Below are positions 18,109 through 26,308 of a stretch of DNA of 48,895 nucleotides, in pieces (the first letter of the stretch is position 1; every line of letters starts with the position of its first letter). The translations under genes were made by a program, and so were the position numbers. The notes below the pieces were generated by a model that worked only from the letters and a program-made list of their open reading frames with translations, did not search any database and was not told the origin of the DNA. Source of the stretch: Alistipes sp. (lineage in GTDB: Bacteria; Bacteroidota; Bacteroidia; Bacteroidales; Rikenellaceae); NCBI GenBank assembly GCA_017383445.1, contig JAFNXQ010000011.1:1-48895 (forward strand), written 5' to 3'.

Positions 18109-18630
18109 TTACTCCACAACCTCGGTAGCCTTGCGGGGGTCTTGTAGCGGTATGCCTCTCTGCTGCAACTCGGCCTTGATTGCGGCGTGCGTGGTGGAGT
18201 TATAGAGCTGCTCCTGCAGACGGATGGAACGTTCTCTGACCAGCTGCACCTCCCTTTCCAGACGCGAGAAACGCATATCTGCATACAACGACATAAACAT
18301 CACCGCAATACTTATGAAGCACATTACGGCAATGGCGGCGAAGTAACGATAGTTGTCGGTGACACTCTTGTTGATGAGGATATTACCCGAAAAGAGTTGC
18401 CAGAAAAGGCGTGAACGCTTCTTCTTTTTTCTCTCCTCCTGCTCCTCCTGCTCGCGGCGTTGCTCCTCTTCTTCGGCTATGTCCTGCTCGATATCCTCGT
18501 CGGCATCGCCACTCTGTATGCGGCGTATCTCACGACGCACACGACGACGAAACTCCTCGTCCTCCTCTATCTGGCGAAGCTCCTCCTCACTCAAAGGATC
18601 AAACTCATCATTATCGGGATGTGGGTACAT
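18109..18630 (-). CDS. FtsL-like cell division protein
   Basis: 173 residues. A long, highly charged cytoplasmic part (1-75, rich in Glu and Arg with runs such as EEEEQRREQEEQEERKKKK) precedes one membrane segment (about 95-115). A short periplasmic coiled coil follows (RLEREVQLVRERSIRLQEQL). This is the layout of the FtsL-like proteins found between rsmH and ftsI in Bacteroidota, which bridge FtsQ and FtsB to FtsW/FtsI. Sequence similarity to E. coli FtsL is not expected; the call rests on topology and position. Confidence 0.75.
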   Translation of the reverse strand: MYPHPDNDEFDPLSEEELRQIEEDEEFRRRVRREIRRIQSGDADEDIEQDIAEEEEQRREQEEQEERKKKKRSRLFWQLFSGNILINKSVTDNYRYFAAIAVMCFISIAVMFMSLYADMRFSRLEREVQLVRERSIRLQEQLYNSTTHAAIKAELQQRGIPLQDPRKATEVVE

Positions 18631-18644
18631 AATGCAATGTTTTA

Positions 18645-19559
18645 CTATAACTTCACAGCGACACGCAACTTGGCAGAACGTGAACGCGGATTGCGGGCTA
18701 TCTCCTCGTTGGTAGGGACTATGGCCTTGCGGCTCACGACCTCAAAAGGCACCTCGCTGCGACCAAAGAAGTCCTGCTGCACCTTACCCTCGAAGTTGCC
18801 GCTACGCATAAAATTCTTCACCAATCGGTCTTCCAGCGAGTGGTACGAGATAACCACAAGCCTTCCGCCGGGGCGTAGCACCTTCAACGACTGCTCCAAC
18901 GCCATCTTCAACGCCTCCATCTCGCCATTGACCTCAATACGCAGGGCCTGAAAGAGTTTCGTCAGGAACTTCGACTCGTCACGCTTCGGCGTGCAGGGCT
19001 TGACAGCCTCGACAAGCTGCGATGTGGTGGTGATGGGCGACTGCTCACGAGCCCTCACAATACACGAGGCAATCTTCCAGGTGGTATCCAGCTCGCCGTA
19101 CTCTCGCAACACGCGTGCAAGCGTATCGGCATCGTACTGATTGACCACATCGGCAGCCGTACGGCCACCACGCTGATTCATACGCATATCCAGCGGGCCG
19201 TCACCACGAAACGAGAAGCCTCTCTCGGCAGCGTCGAAGTGGTGCGACGAGACACCCAAGTCGGCCAGAATACCATCCACCTGACCCACACCTCGCAGAC
19301 GCAACGCACCACGCAGAAAGCGGAAATTGCTCTCAACGTAGTTGAAGCGGCTGTCGTCGGGTGCATTTTTCAGCGTGTCGCGGTCCTGATCAAAGGAGTA
19401 AAGACGACCTTTGTCGCCCAACTCCTGCAAGATGCGGCGCGAGTGTCCTCCACCACCAAAGGTAAGGTCGCAATAGGTGCCATCGGGTTGAATATCAAGC
19501 CCCTCGATAGACTCTTCCAGAAGCACCGGAACGTGGTATGTGGTTGTATCTGCTATCAT
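18645..19559 (-). CDS. rsmH: 16S rRNA (cytosine-1402-N4)-methyltransferase
   Basis: A 304-residue SAM-dependent enzyme that methylates C1402 of 16S rRNA. Typical MraW blocks: HVPVLLEESIEGL at the start, DLTFGGGGHSRRIL as SAM motif, DGILADLGVSSHHFD, and a C-terminal GGRLVVISYHSLEDR. Length is standard. It is the first gene of the division cluster here. The mraZ regulator that normally precedes it is absent; instead guaB lies divergently. Confidence 0.96.
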   Translation of the reverse strand: MIADTTTYHVPVLLEESIEGLDIQPDGTYCDLTFGGGGHSRRILQELGDKGRLYSFDQDRDTLKNAPDDSRFNYVESNFRFLRGALRLRGVGQVDGILADLGVSSHHFDAAERGFSFRGDGPLDMRMNQRGGRTAADVVNQYDADTLARVLREYGELDTTWKIASCIVRAREQSPITTTSQLVEAVKPCTPKRDESKFLTKLFQALRIEVNGEMEALKMALEQSLKVLRPGGRLVVISYHSLEDRLVKNFMRSGNFEGKVQQDFFGRSEVPFEVVSRKAIVPTNEEIARNPRSRSAKLRVAVKL

Positions 19560-19586
19560 TTTCTCTCAAAAAAGCATATTTGGGTG

Positions 19587-19594
19587 TAAAGTTA
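19587..19594 (-). promoter_or_regulatory. Possible -7 element for the rsmH-to-ftsW operon
   Basis: TAACTTTA on the minus strand (19594-19587) matches TAnnTTTG at all but the last base and lies about 28 bases before the rsmH ATG. No good TTTG was found 19 bases upstream. Confidence 0.3.
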
Positions 19595-19641
19595 CATCTT
19601 TTAATTCAAAATTAAGAATTATAAGAAATAATTCTCATGAT

Positions 19642-19672
19642 TTTGATTTTTGAATTCTTATGCGTAACTTTG
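19642..19672 (+). promoter_or_regulatory. Promoter of guaB
   Basis: TTTG at 19642-19645 and TAACTTTG at 19665-19672 are separated by exactly 19 bases, a full match to the Bacteroidota consensus. Transcription would start near 19680, just before the ATG at 19697. This also rules out the upstream in-frame ATG at 19637, which would start inside the promoter. Confidence 0.88.
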
Positions 19673-19696
19673 TGGGCAACAAAACCCTATTGTATT

Positions 19697-21169
19697 ATGT
19701 CATTCATCGATGAAAGGGTACAATCGACAGGCTTGACCTTCGACGACGTGTTGCTCGTACCCGCCTATTCAGAAGTAATGCCGCGTACAGTCTCTACCGA
19801 GACACGTTTTTCGCGGAACATCAAACTCAACATACCCATTGTGTCTGCCGCTATGGATACCGTAACGGAGGCTCCGTTGGCTATTGCCCTTGCTCGTGAG
19901 GGAGGTATCGGCGTGATTCACAAGAATATGTCTATCGCCGACCAGGCAGCACACGTTCGCCGTGTGAAGCGTGCCGAGAGTGGTATGATATATGACCCTA
20001 TCACAATCTCAAAGGATCAGACCGTGGGCGATGCTCTGCAACTGATGCACGACAACAAGATCGGCGGCATACCCGTTGTGGATGATGAATGTCTGCTCAT
20101 AGGTATCGTCACAAACCGCGACCTGCGTTTCCAGCGTGATATGAGCCGCAAGATTGAGGAGGTGATGACAAAGGAGAACATCATCACAACACACTCTACC
20201 GAGTTGGAGAAGGCTTCGGAGATACTGCTCTCAAACAAGATTGAGAAGCTGCCCGTCGTGGATGACAACAATCGTCTTATAGGACTTATCACATATAAGG
20301 ATATAACAAAAGTACAGGACCACCCCAACGCATGCAAGGACTCGAAGGGTCGTCTGCGTGTGGCTGCGGGTATAGGTATTACACCCGACGCTATGGATCG
20401 CGTGAAGGCTCTGATGGCCGAGGGTGTCGATGCAGTGGTGCTGGACTCGGCTCACGGACATTCGAAGAATGTGGTGGACATGCTCCGCAAGATAAAGAGC
20501 CACTTCCCCGAGCTGGATGTTGTGGTAGGAAACATCGCAACGGCAGAGGCTGCCAAGATGCTGGTCGAGGCAGGTGCTGACGGCGTGAAGGTGGGTATCG
20601 GCCCCGGCTCAATATGTACTACACGTATCATTGCGGGCGTAGGCGTGCCCCAGCTCACAGCTATCTATGACGCCTCACACGCCATAAAGGGTAGTGGCAT
20701 ACCCGTCATAGCTGACGGTGGTCTGCGTTACTCGGGCGACTGCGTGAAGGCTCTGGCTGCGGGTGGCGATTGTGTGATGGTTGGCTCAATGTTTGCAGGT
20801 ACGGAGGAGTCTCCGGGCGAGACCATCATCTATAATGGCCGTAAGTTCAAGACATATCGCGGTATGGGCTCTATCGACGCTATGAAGGCCGGTTCTTCGG
20901 ACCGTTACTTCCAGGGCGAGCAGAAAGATGCGATGAAGCTTGTGCCGGAGGGTATCGTAGGTCGCGTGCCTTTCAAGGGCTCACTCAACGAGACTGTTTA
21001 TCAGCTGGTGGGTGGCATCCGTGCAGGTATGGGTTACTGCGGTGCACAGAACATCGGCGAGTTGCAGAAGGCGAAGTTCGTACGCATAACATCGAATGGT
21101 GTGGTTGAGAATCACCCGCACGACATTACGATAACACGCGAGACACCTAACTACACGCGAGGTGAATAA
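19697..21169 (+). CDS. guaB: IMP dehydrogenase
   Basis: 490 residues from the ATG at 19697, which follows a perfect promoter; the frame stays open for 20 more codons upstream, but those lie in the promoter. It oxidises IMP to XMP with NAD, the committed step to GMP. The fold is a TIM barrel with two inserted CBS domains (about 95-205). Visible motifs are the N-terminal [38 protein letters not shown] with catalytic Cys307, and the flap around [10 protein letters not shown]. Length is normal. It is followed by a terminator and then guaA. Confidence 0.96.
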   Translation: MSFIDERVQSTGLTFDDVLLVPAYSEVMPRTVSTETRFSRNIKLNIPIVSAAMDTVTEAPLAIALAREGGIGVIHKNMSIADQAAHVRRVKRAESGMIYDPITISKDQTVGDALQLMHDNKIGGIPVVDDECLLIGIVTNRDLRFQRDMSRKIEEVMTKENIITTHSTELEKASEILLSNKIEKLPVVDDNNRLIGLITYKDITKVQDHPNACKDSKGRLRVAAGIGITPDAMDRVKALMAEGVDAVVLDSAHGHSKNVVDMLRKIKSHFPELDVVVGNIATAEAAKMLVEAGADGVKVGIGPGSICTTRIIAGVGVPQLTAIYDASHAIKGSGIPVIADGGLRYSGDCVKALAAGGDCVMVGSMFAGTEESPGETIIYNGRKFKTYRGMGSIDAMKAGSSDRYFQGEQKDAMKLVPEGIVGRVPFKGSLNETVYQLVGGIRAGMGYCGAQNIGELQKAKFVRITSNGVVENHPHDITITRETPNYTRGE

Positions 21170-21174
21170 CGTTT

Positions 21175-21211
21175 AACGGCTCGGTACGCTTCGGTGTGCG
21201 AGCCGTTTTTT
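21175..21211 (+). terminator. Intrinsic terminator between guaB and guaA
   Basis: AACGGCTCG (21175-21183) pairs with CGAGCCGTT (21199-21207); the inner part continues to a TTCG loop (21190-21193). A T6 run follows. It lies six bases after the guaB stop. Confidence 0.9.
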
Positions 21212-21250
21212 GATTCGAAATTCAAAAAATAGAAAAATAAATACAAGACA

Positions 21251-22558
21251 ATGAAGCAGGATATGATTGTTATTTTGGACTTGGGTAGCCACGAAAATAC
21301 CGTTGTTGCCCGAGCAATTCGTGCATTGGGTGTATATTCGGAGATCTACCCACACGACATCACAGCCGAGGAGTTGAAGGCTCTGCCGGGTGTAAAGGGC
21401 GTTATCATCAATGGAGGCCCCAACAACGTAATCGACGGCGAGGAGATTGACGTAAGAGCAGAGATCTATGAGGCAGGTCTTCCCATTATGGCGGCAGGTC
21501 ACGCCAAGGCGTTGTGCGAGGTTAAGCTGGCTCAGTTCACCGACGACGAGGAGGCTATCAAGGAGGCCGTAAAGTCGTTTGTGTTTGATGTGTGCAAGGC
21601 CGAGGCCAACTGGAATATGAAAAACTTCGTTGCCGACCAGGTGGAGCTTATCCGCCAGCAGGTGGGCGACAAGAAGGTGTTGCTGGCTCTGTCGGGAGGT
21701 GTCGATTCATCGGTTGTGGCAGCCCTGCTGTTGAAGGCCATCGGCGACAACCTTGTATGCGTACACGTCAATCACGGACTTATGCGTAAGGGCGAGTCGG
21801 AGGCTGTGGTTGAGATTTTCGGCAAGCAGCTCTGTGCAAACCTTGTCTATGTAGATGCTACGGAACGCTTCCTCACCAAGTTGGAGGGCGTTGAAGACCC
21901 CGAGCAGAAGCGTAAGATTATCGGTGGCGAGTTTATCCGCGTATTCGAGGAGGAGGCCCGCAAACTCGACGGCATCGACTTCTTGGGTCAGGGTACAATC
22001 TATCCCGACATCGTGGAGAGTGGCACAAAGACTGCCAAGATGGTAAAGTCACACCACAATGTAGGCGGTCTGCCAGAGGATTTGCAGTTTGAGTTGGTGG
22101 AGCCTTTGAAGCAGCTCTTCAAGGACGAGGTGCGTGCCTGCGGTGTAGAGCTGGGTCTGCCCTACGATATGGTCTATCGTCAGCCATTCCCCGGTCCGGG
22201 TCTGGGTGTGCGTTGTCTGGGAGCTATCACACGCGACAGATTGGAGGCAGTACGTGAGTCAGATGCTATCCTGCGTGAGGAGTTCAAGCTGGCAGGTCTG
22301 GACAAGACCGTATGGCAGTATTTCACAGTCGTTCCCGACTTTAAGTCGGTGGGTGTGAGAAACAACGCCCGTTCTTACGACTGGCCCGTAATCATCCGTG
22401 CCGTGAATACTATCGACGCTATGACCGCCACAATCGAGCATATCGACTGGGCTGTGCTGGATAAGATTACACGCCGTATTCTGGCCGAGGTGCCAAATGT
22501 AAATCGCGTTTGCTACGATATGTCACCCAAACCATCGGCAACGATTGAGTGGGAGTAG
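21251..22558 (+). CDS. guaA: GMP synthase with a shortened, probably inactive glutaminase domain
   Basis: 435 residues; usual GuaA proteins are about 510-525. The C-terminal synthetase is complete: PP-loop SGGVDS at 148-153, FLGQGTIYPD, PFPGPGLGVR and the last residues KPSATIEWE. It converts XMP to GMP with ATP and ammonia. The glutaminase half begins normally (ILDLGSHENTVVARAI, INGGP) but then breaks down. Where GICYGMQ should be, it reads MAAGHAKA, with Gly83 at the Cys position. The part that would hold the catalytic His and Glu is missing; by residue ~108 the sequence is already in the synthetase linker. Glutamine hydrolysis is therefore predicted to be lost; ammonia or a separate glutaminase would be the nitrogen donor. 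The reading frame is intact and well conserved, so it is not a pseudogene by appearance. Confidence 0.92.
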   Translation: MKQDMIVILDLGSHENTVVARAIRALGVYSEIYPHDITAEELKALPGVKGVIINGGPNNVIDGEEIDVRAEIYEAGLPIMAAGHAKALCEVKLAQFTDDEEAIKEAVKSFVFDVCKAEANWNMKNFVADQVELIRQQVGDKKVLLALSGGVDSSVVAALLLKAIGDNLVCVHVNHGLMRKGESEAVVEIFGKQLCANLVYVDATERFLTKLEGVEDPEQKRKIIGGEFIRVFEEEARKLDGIDFLGQGTIYPDIVESGTKTAKMVKSHHNVGGLPEDLQFELVEPLKQLFKDEVRACGVELGLPYDMVYRQPFPGPGLGVRCLGAITRDRLEAVRESDAILREEFKLAGLDKTVWQYFTVVPDFKSVGVRNNARSYDWPVIIRAVNTIDAMTATIEHIDWAVLDKITRRILAEVPNVNRVCYDMSPKPSATIEWE

Positions 22559-22570
22559 TCTTTTTACCAT

Positions 22571-22611
22571 AAAAAGAGAGCCCGTCTGATGTTCTGACGG
22601 GCTTTTCTTTT
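22571..22611. terminator. Bidirectional terminator between guaA and the hexosaminidase
   Basis: The stem AGCCCGTC (22579-22586) / GACGGGCT (22596-22603) has a 9-base loop, with TTTTCTTTT after it on the plus strand and CTCTCTTTTT after it on the minus strand. It serves both converging genes. Confidence 0.88.
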
Positions 22612-22631
22612 ATCACTATTCAACAACACGG

Positions 22632-24809
22632 CTACCATTCGGGCCAGACGATGGGGGCCTGAACGGTAACAAACCTCGCACCATTGCCCTTCTCGGTGCA
22701 GACCACACGCACAGCCCTTATCGCCTCGCGAGGCGACTCCACGACTCCGCGACCATCAGTCAGATTGCAGACCCTCTCGAACTGCACGCCGTCATAGCTC
22801 ACCTCAATATATCCCTCGTTGAAGATGTAACGCGGCAGCTGCTTATTGCCCGTAGCGACCTCCATACGGCGACACTCAACAGGCTCGGCGAAGGTGTAAA
22901 GCACCCAATCACCCACATCGGCAGCTCGCGAGGTGCGTGATATACGGCCATAGCTCTCGGCTCCGCTATATGGGTAGCGTTCACTCTCGGCAATAGACGA
23001 GGTTATTGCAACCTTCGGGAAGATATGTTTGAAGGCAGCCTCAACACCCGCCTCGGGGCTGAATGCCGTACCTCGGCAAGCCTTGAAACGGTAGCGTTCG
23101 GGCGTAGATGTGGCGACAGGCGAAGTGTAGCGGACAAACTCATCGGAGCCGGCAACAGCATAGTAGATGTCGGCACCATCGGCGGAAGAGGCTGTGAGCT
23201 GCCCCTCATCGTACTTTACTTCGGGCGGGAACAATCTGAAATTGATACCCATAGCCGCCATACGGTTGTAGTGATAATCACGCAGACGGGGATAGAAGCT
23301 CTCCCAGCGACCACCACCCGACCACGCAACTTCACTCAACGCACACATACGCGGATAGGTCATATAGTAGATATAGTCGAAATCCTTTTCTCGTTGCGAG
23401 AGGTATATCTCACTGAAAAATGTAGCCTCAAAACCCACTACATTCTGCATCTGCTCGGCCGTAAAGCCCTGCTCGGCAAGGTTGAACGACAGCGTCTTAC
23501 GCACATCGAAGATAGCCGCCCAGTCGTGTCCTGCTTCGCGTGGCGTCTGCTTCATATCGAAGTAAAACCACTGCCCCGGCATCACGATAGTCTGAAAACC
23601 CTTTGCCGCAGCCGTCTGGCACGCCTTGACACTCTCCCATCCATAGACCAGAGCATCCTTCGGCAAGGTGCCGCCCTTTGAGGCCTCGTTCCACACCGCC
23701 GTACGCTTGCCATACCTGGCGAGGATAGAGGTAAGGCGTTGAGTGAAATACTCCTGCAACTCACTCTCGTCACTCTTGCCCAGTTGTCGCATCAGAGCCT
23801 GACAATCGGGGCAACGACGCCACTGCGAGGCGATAACCTCATCGCCGCCAATGTGGATGTATGGCGAGGGGAAGATGTCGGCCAGCTCACGGAAGATATC
23901 ATCCAGCAGACGATAGTTCTCCTCCTTCGCAACACACAGAGCATCACGCGTATCGTAGCCCAGCGAGGCTCTCGTGTCGGGCTCATAACGGCACAACACC
24001 TCCGGCATAACACGCGACAGAGTGTGGCTATGTCCGGGAAGGTCTATCTCGGGGATAATCTCTATGTTGCGACGGGCAGCAAAGGCGACGATATCACGCA
24101 TCTCCTCCTGCGTGTAGTAGCCGCCATAGCGTTGGTCGCTGTGGCCGTAGCGTGCCGCCACCACCGAGCCACCACCGCGATAGCCACCCTTGCGAGCAAG
24201 GTCGGGGTGCGAGATAATATCCATACGCCACGCCTCGTCGTCCGAGAGGTGGAGATGCAGACGGTTGATTTTATGGTGTGCAAGGCGGGCAATGAACCGC
24301 TTCACCTCGTCGGCACTCATAAATGTACGAGCCACATCGAGCATAAAACCGCGATAGCCATAGCGTGGCGAGTCCTCAATGCGGCAGCACGGCACCTCAA
24401 CGGGCGTGGCCAGAGGAGAAGAATAGACCTGCGGAGGGAGCAGCTGCAACAGCGTCTCGATGCCGTTATGCACACCTGCCGCCGAGCCGCCGTCGATGGT
24501 AATGCCATCGGCGGAAATGTCCAAAATATATCCCTCATCGGCGAGTTTTTCATCCACTCGCAATACAATATTGCCCTTAACATCGGCGTTATAGTTGCAG
24601 ACTAACAGCGGAAGGTATTCCGACAAATATAGAGCCGAGGAGCGGAGTTGGGAATAGTGTGTAATCTGAGTTGTTGTTAGTATGGAAAATGCTCCGCTTC
24701 TCTTCTCGGCTTTGCGAGGTGTGGGTAGCACGCCCTCGACCTGCGACATAGCGACATCGCACAACAACAGCGAGAGCATAAAGAGCATTATTTTAATCGT
24801 TTTTTTCAT
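22632..24809 (-). CDS. Beta-N-acetylhexosaminidase, glycoside hydrolase family 20
   Basis: 725 residues with a signal peptide (cleavage after about residue 22). It removes terminal GlcNAc or GalNAc from host glycans or peptidoglycan fragments. Domains in order: GH20 N-terminal alpha/beta domain (25-145), GH20 TIM barrel (about 150-490), with HLHLSDDEAWR near 185-195 and the catalytic pair Asp323-Glu324 in HIGGDEV. A chitobiase-C-like beta domain (about 525-600) and a C-terminal F5/8-type (discoidin-like) domain (about 605-720) follow, the latter probably binding sugar. This layout is standard for Bacteroidota GH20 enzymes used in mucin and N-glycan breakdown. It is divergent from mazG. Confidence 0.93.
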   Translation of the reverse strand: MKKTIKIMLFMLSLLLCDVAMSQVEGVLPTPRKAEKRSGAFSILTTTQITHYSQLRSSALYLSEYLPLLVCNYNADVKGNIVLRVDEKLADEGYILDISADGITIDGGSAAGVHNGIETLLQLLPPQVYSSPLATPVEVPCCRIEDSPRYGYRGFMLDVARTFMSADEVKRFIARLAHHKINRLHLHLSDDEAWRMDIISHPDLARKGGYRGGGSVVAARYGHSDQRYGGYYTQEEMRDIVAFAARRNIEIIPEIDLPGHSHTLSRVMPEVLCRYEPDTRASLGYDTRDALCVAKEENYRLLDDIFRELADIFPSPYIHIGGDEVIASQWRRCPDCQALMRQLGKSDESELQEYFTQRLTSILARYGKRTAVWNEASKGGTLPKDALVYGWESVKACQTAAAKGFQTIVMPGQWFYFDMKQTPREAGHDWAAIFDVRKTLSFNLAEQGFTAEQMQNVVGFEATFFSEIYLSQREKDFDYIYYMTYPRMCALSEVAWSGGGRWESFYPRLRDYHYNRMAAMGINFRLFPPEVKYDEGQLTASSADGADIYYAVAGSDEFVRYTSPVATSTPERYRFKACRGTAFSPEAGVEAAFKHIFPKVAITSSIAESERYPYSGAESYGRISRTSRAADVGDWVLYTFAEPVECRRMEVATGNKQLPRYIFNEGYIEVSYDGVQFERVCNLTDGRGVVESPREAIRAVRVVCTEKGNGARFVTVQAPIVWPEW

Positions 24810-24831
24810 TTTTTTGCGTTTTTAATCCTTA

Positions 24832-24839
24832 CAAAGATA
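24832..24839 (-). promoter_or_regulatory. -7 element of the hexosaminidase promoter
   Basis: TATCTTTG on the minus strand (24839-24832), a full match to TAnnTTTG, lies 22 bases before the ATG. The -33 is not clear. Confidence 0.5.
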
Positions 24840-24859
24840 ACATTTTCGCAGGAAAAACC

Positions 24860-24867
24860 TAACTTTG
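24860..24867 (+). promoter_or_regulatory. -7 element of the mazG promoter
   Basis: TAACTTTG at 24860-24867, a full match, lies 25 bases before the mazG ATG. It is back to back with the hexosaminidase -7 element, only 20 bases apart, so the two polymerases would compete for the same short region. Confidence 0.5.
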
Positions 24868-24892
24868 TGCAAATATAAACTTTTCTAAAAAG

Positions 24893-25678
24893 ATGCAAGA
24901 CAAGAGATTGGAGGGTGCTGCACGACTATTGGAGGTGATGGACACCCTGCGTGAGAAGTGCCCCTGGGATAAGGAGCAGACATTTGAGTCACTGCGTAAC
25001 AACACCATAGAGGAGACCTACGAGCTGGTAGATGCCATTGCCGACGGCAATATGGAGGGCATCGAGGAGGAGCTGGGCGACCTGCTTCTGCACGTTATGT
25101 TCTACTCGAAATTGGGCGAGGAGCAGGGTCGTTTCGACTTTGGGCAGGTGGCCGACAAAGAGTGCGACAAGCTTATCTATCGCCACCCGCACGTATATAG
25201 CGACATACACGCCGACACCCCCGAGGAGGTGACAAAGAACTGGGAGGCGTTGAAAATCCGCAAGAAGAAGCGTCAGGGCGGCGGCATTCTGGGTGGCGTA
25301 CCCCGTTCGCTGCCGGCGATGGTGAAGGCCTACCGCATAAGCGAGAAGGCGGCAAACTCGGGCTTCGACTGGGAAAAGAAGGAGGATGTCTGGGCGAAGG
25401 TCAAGGAGGAGGTCGCAGAGATTGAGACCGAGATTGCCCGCAAGGATAAGGAGGCTATGGCCTCGGAGATTGGCGATTTGTTCTTTGCTCTGGTGAATAT
25501 GTGCCGACTCTACGGCATCGACCCCGAGATGGCGTTGGAGCAGTGCAACAAGAAGTTTATCCGCCGCTTTACCCATATGGAGGCAGAGGCCGACGGCCGA
25601 CTCTTTACCGAGATGACAGCCGAGGAACTCGACCAACTGTGGCGAAATGCAAAGCAGGAGGAAATTCAAAATTCATAA
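24893..25678 (+). CDS. mazG: Nucleoside triphosphate pyrophosphohydrolase
   Basis: A 261-residue, two-domain MazG of usual length. It hydrolyses NTPs and dNTPs to the monophosphate and pyrophosphate. The first domain has CPWDKEQTFESL at 24-35, then EETYELVDAI and EEELGDLL, the metal-binding helices. The second repeats the pattern with EEVAEIETEI and SEIGDLFFALVN. The last codons lie inside a tandem heptamer repeat. The next gene follows after 32 bases. Confidence 0.94.
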   Translation: MQDKRLEGAARLLEVMDTLREKCPWDKEQTFESLRNNTIEETYELVDAIADGNMEGIEEELGDLLLHVMFYSKLGEEQGRFDFGQVADKECDKLIYRHPHVYSDIHADTPEEVTKNWEALKIRKKKRQGGGILGGVPRSLPAMVKAYRISEKAANSGFDWEKKEDVWAKVKEEVAEIETEIARKDKEAMASEIGDLFFALVNMCRLYGIDPEMALEQCNKKFIRRFTHMEAEADGRLFTEMTAEELDQLWRNAKQEEIQNS

Positions 25679-25691
25679 TTCAAAATTCAAA
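25664..25691 (+). repeat. Tandem ATTCAAA heptamers across the mazG stop
   Basis: Four 7-base units, ATTCAAA-ATTCATA-ATTCAAA-ATTCAAA, run from inside the last mazG codons through the stop (25676-25678). They lead into ATTAACTTTC just before the next ATG. Shorter copies of the same unit occur at 19604-19614 and 21213-21226, also in intergenic DNA. Confidence 0.7.
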
Positions 25692-25710
25692 ATTAACTTT
25701 CTAAAAATAT

Positions 25711-26241
25711 ATGGCTATAATTAAAGAGGTCCGTGGACATACGCCTATTATTGGCGAAAATACATTTTTGGCAGAGACTGCCGTTATTATTGGTGATACG
25801 ACAATCGGCAAGGATTGCTCGATATGGTTTGGTGCGGTGTTGCGTGGCGATGTGAACAAAATCACTATCGGCGACCGCACAAACATTCAGGACGGTGCCG
25901 TAATCCACACCCTCTACGACAAGTCGCCCAAGCCCTCGCAGACACACATAGGCAACGATGTGTCGGTGGGTCACAACGCCACGATTCACGGTGCTACAAT
26001 CGGCGACAGCGTGCTGATTGGTATGGGTGCAACGGTTTTGGATAATGCCGTAGTGCCAGAGGGTTGCATCATCGCAGCCAATGCTCTCGTGTTGTCGGGA
26101 GCACAGCTGGAGCCCAACTCGGTATATGCCGGAGTGCCTGCCAAGAAGGTAAAGGAGATTACCCCCGAGCAGCGAGAGACAATCGTGAAGCGTACGGCTC
26201 GCGACTACCAGCTCTACGCATCGTGGTACAAGGAGGAGTAA
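25711..26241 (+). CDS. Gamma-carbonic anhydrase-like left-handed beta-helix protein
   Basis: 176 residues made of hexapeptide repeats (pattern [IVL]-G-x-x-x-x) from about residue 10 to 140, then a C-terminal helix, as in the YrdA/CaiE/PaaY group. The three metal-binding His are in place: DGAVIHTLY, VSVGHNA and TIHGATIG. It is a trimeric cytoplasmic protein; carbonic anhydrase activity is known for some family members and unproven for many, so activity is inferred. It starts 32 bases after mazG, within AT-rich repeat DNA. Confidence 0.85.
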   Translation: MAIIKEVRGHTPIIGENTFLAETAVIIGDTTIGKDCSIWFGAVLRGDVNKITIGDRTNIQDGAVIHTLYDKSPKPSQTHIGNDVSVGHNATIHGATIGDSVLIGMGATVLDNAVVPEGCIIAANALVLSGAQLEPNSVYAGVPAKKVKEITPEQRETIVKRTARDYQLYASWYKEE

Positions 26242-26308
26242 TATCTCCCGCAAAAACAACCATCGCCCGAAGTTGAAAGATAGGGGAAACTGCAAAAAAG
26301 GCGAACAG

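Noticed and set aside
19637..19696. Upstream in-frame start that would extend guaB by 20 codons
   Set aside because: It lies inside a perfect promoter and the extra residues do not look like an IMP dehydrogenase N-terminus.
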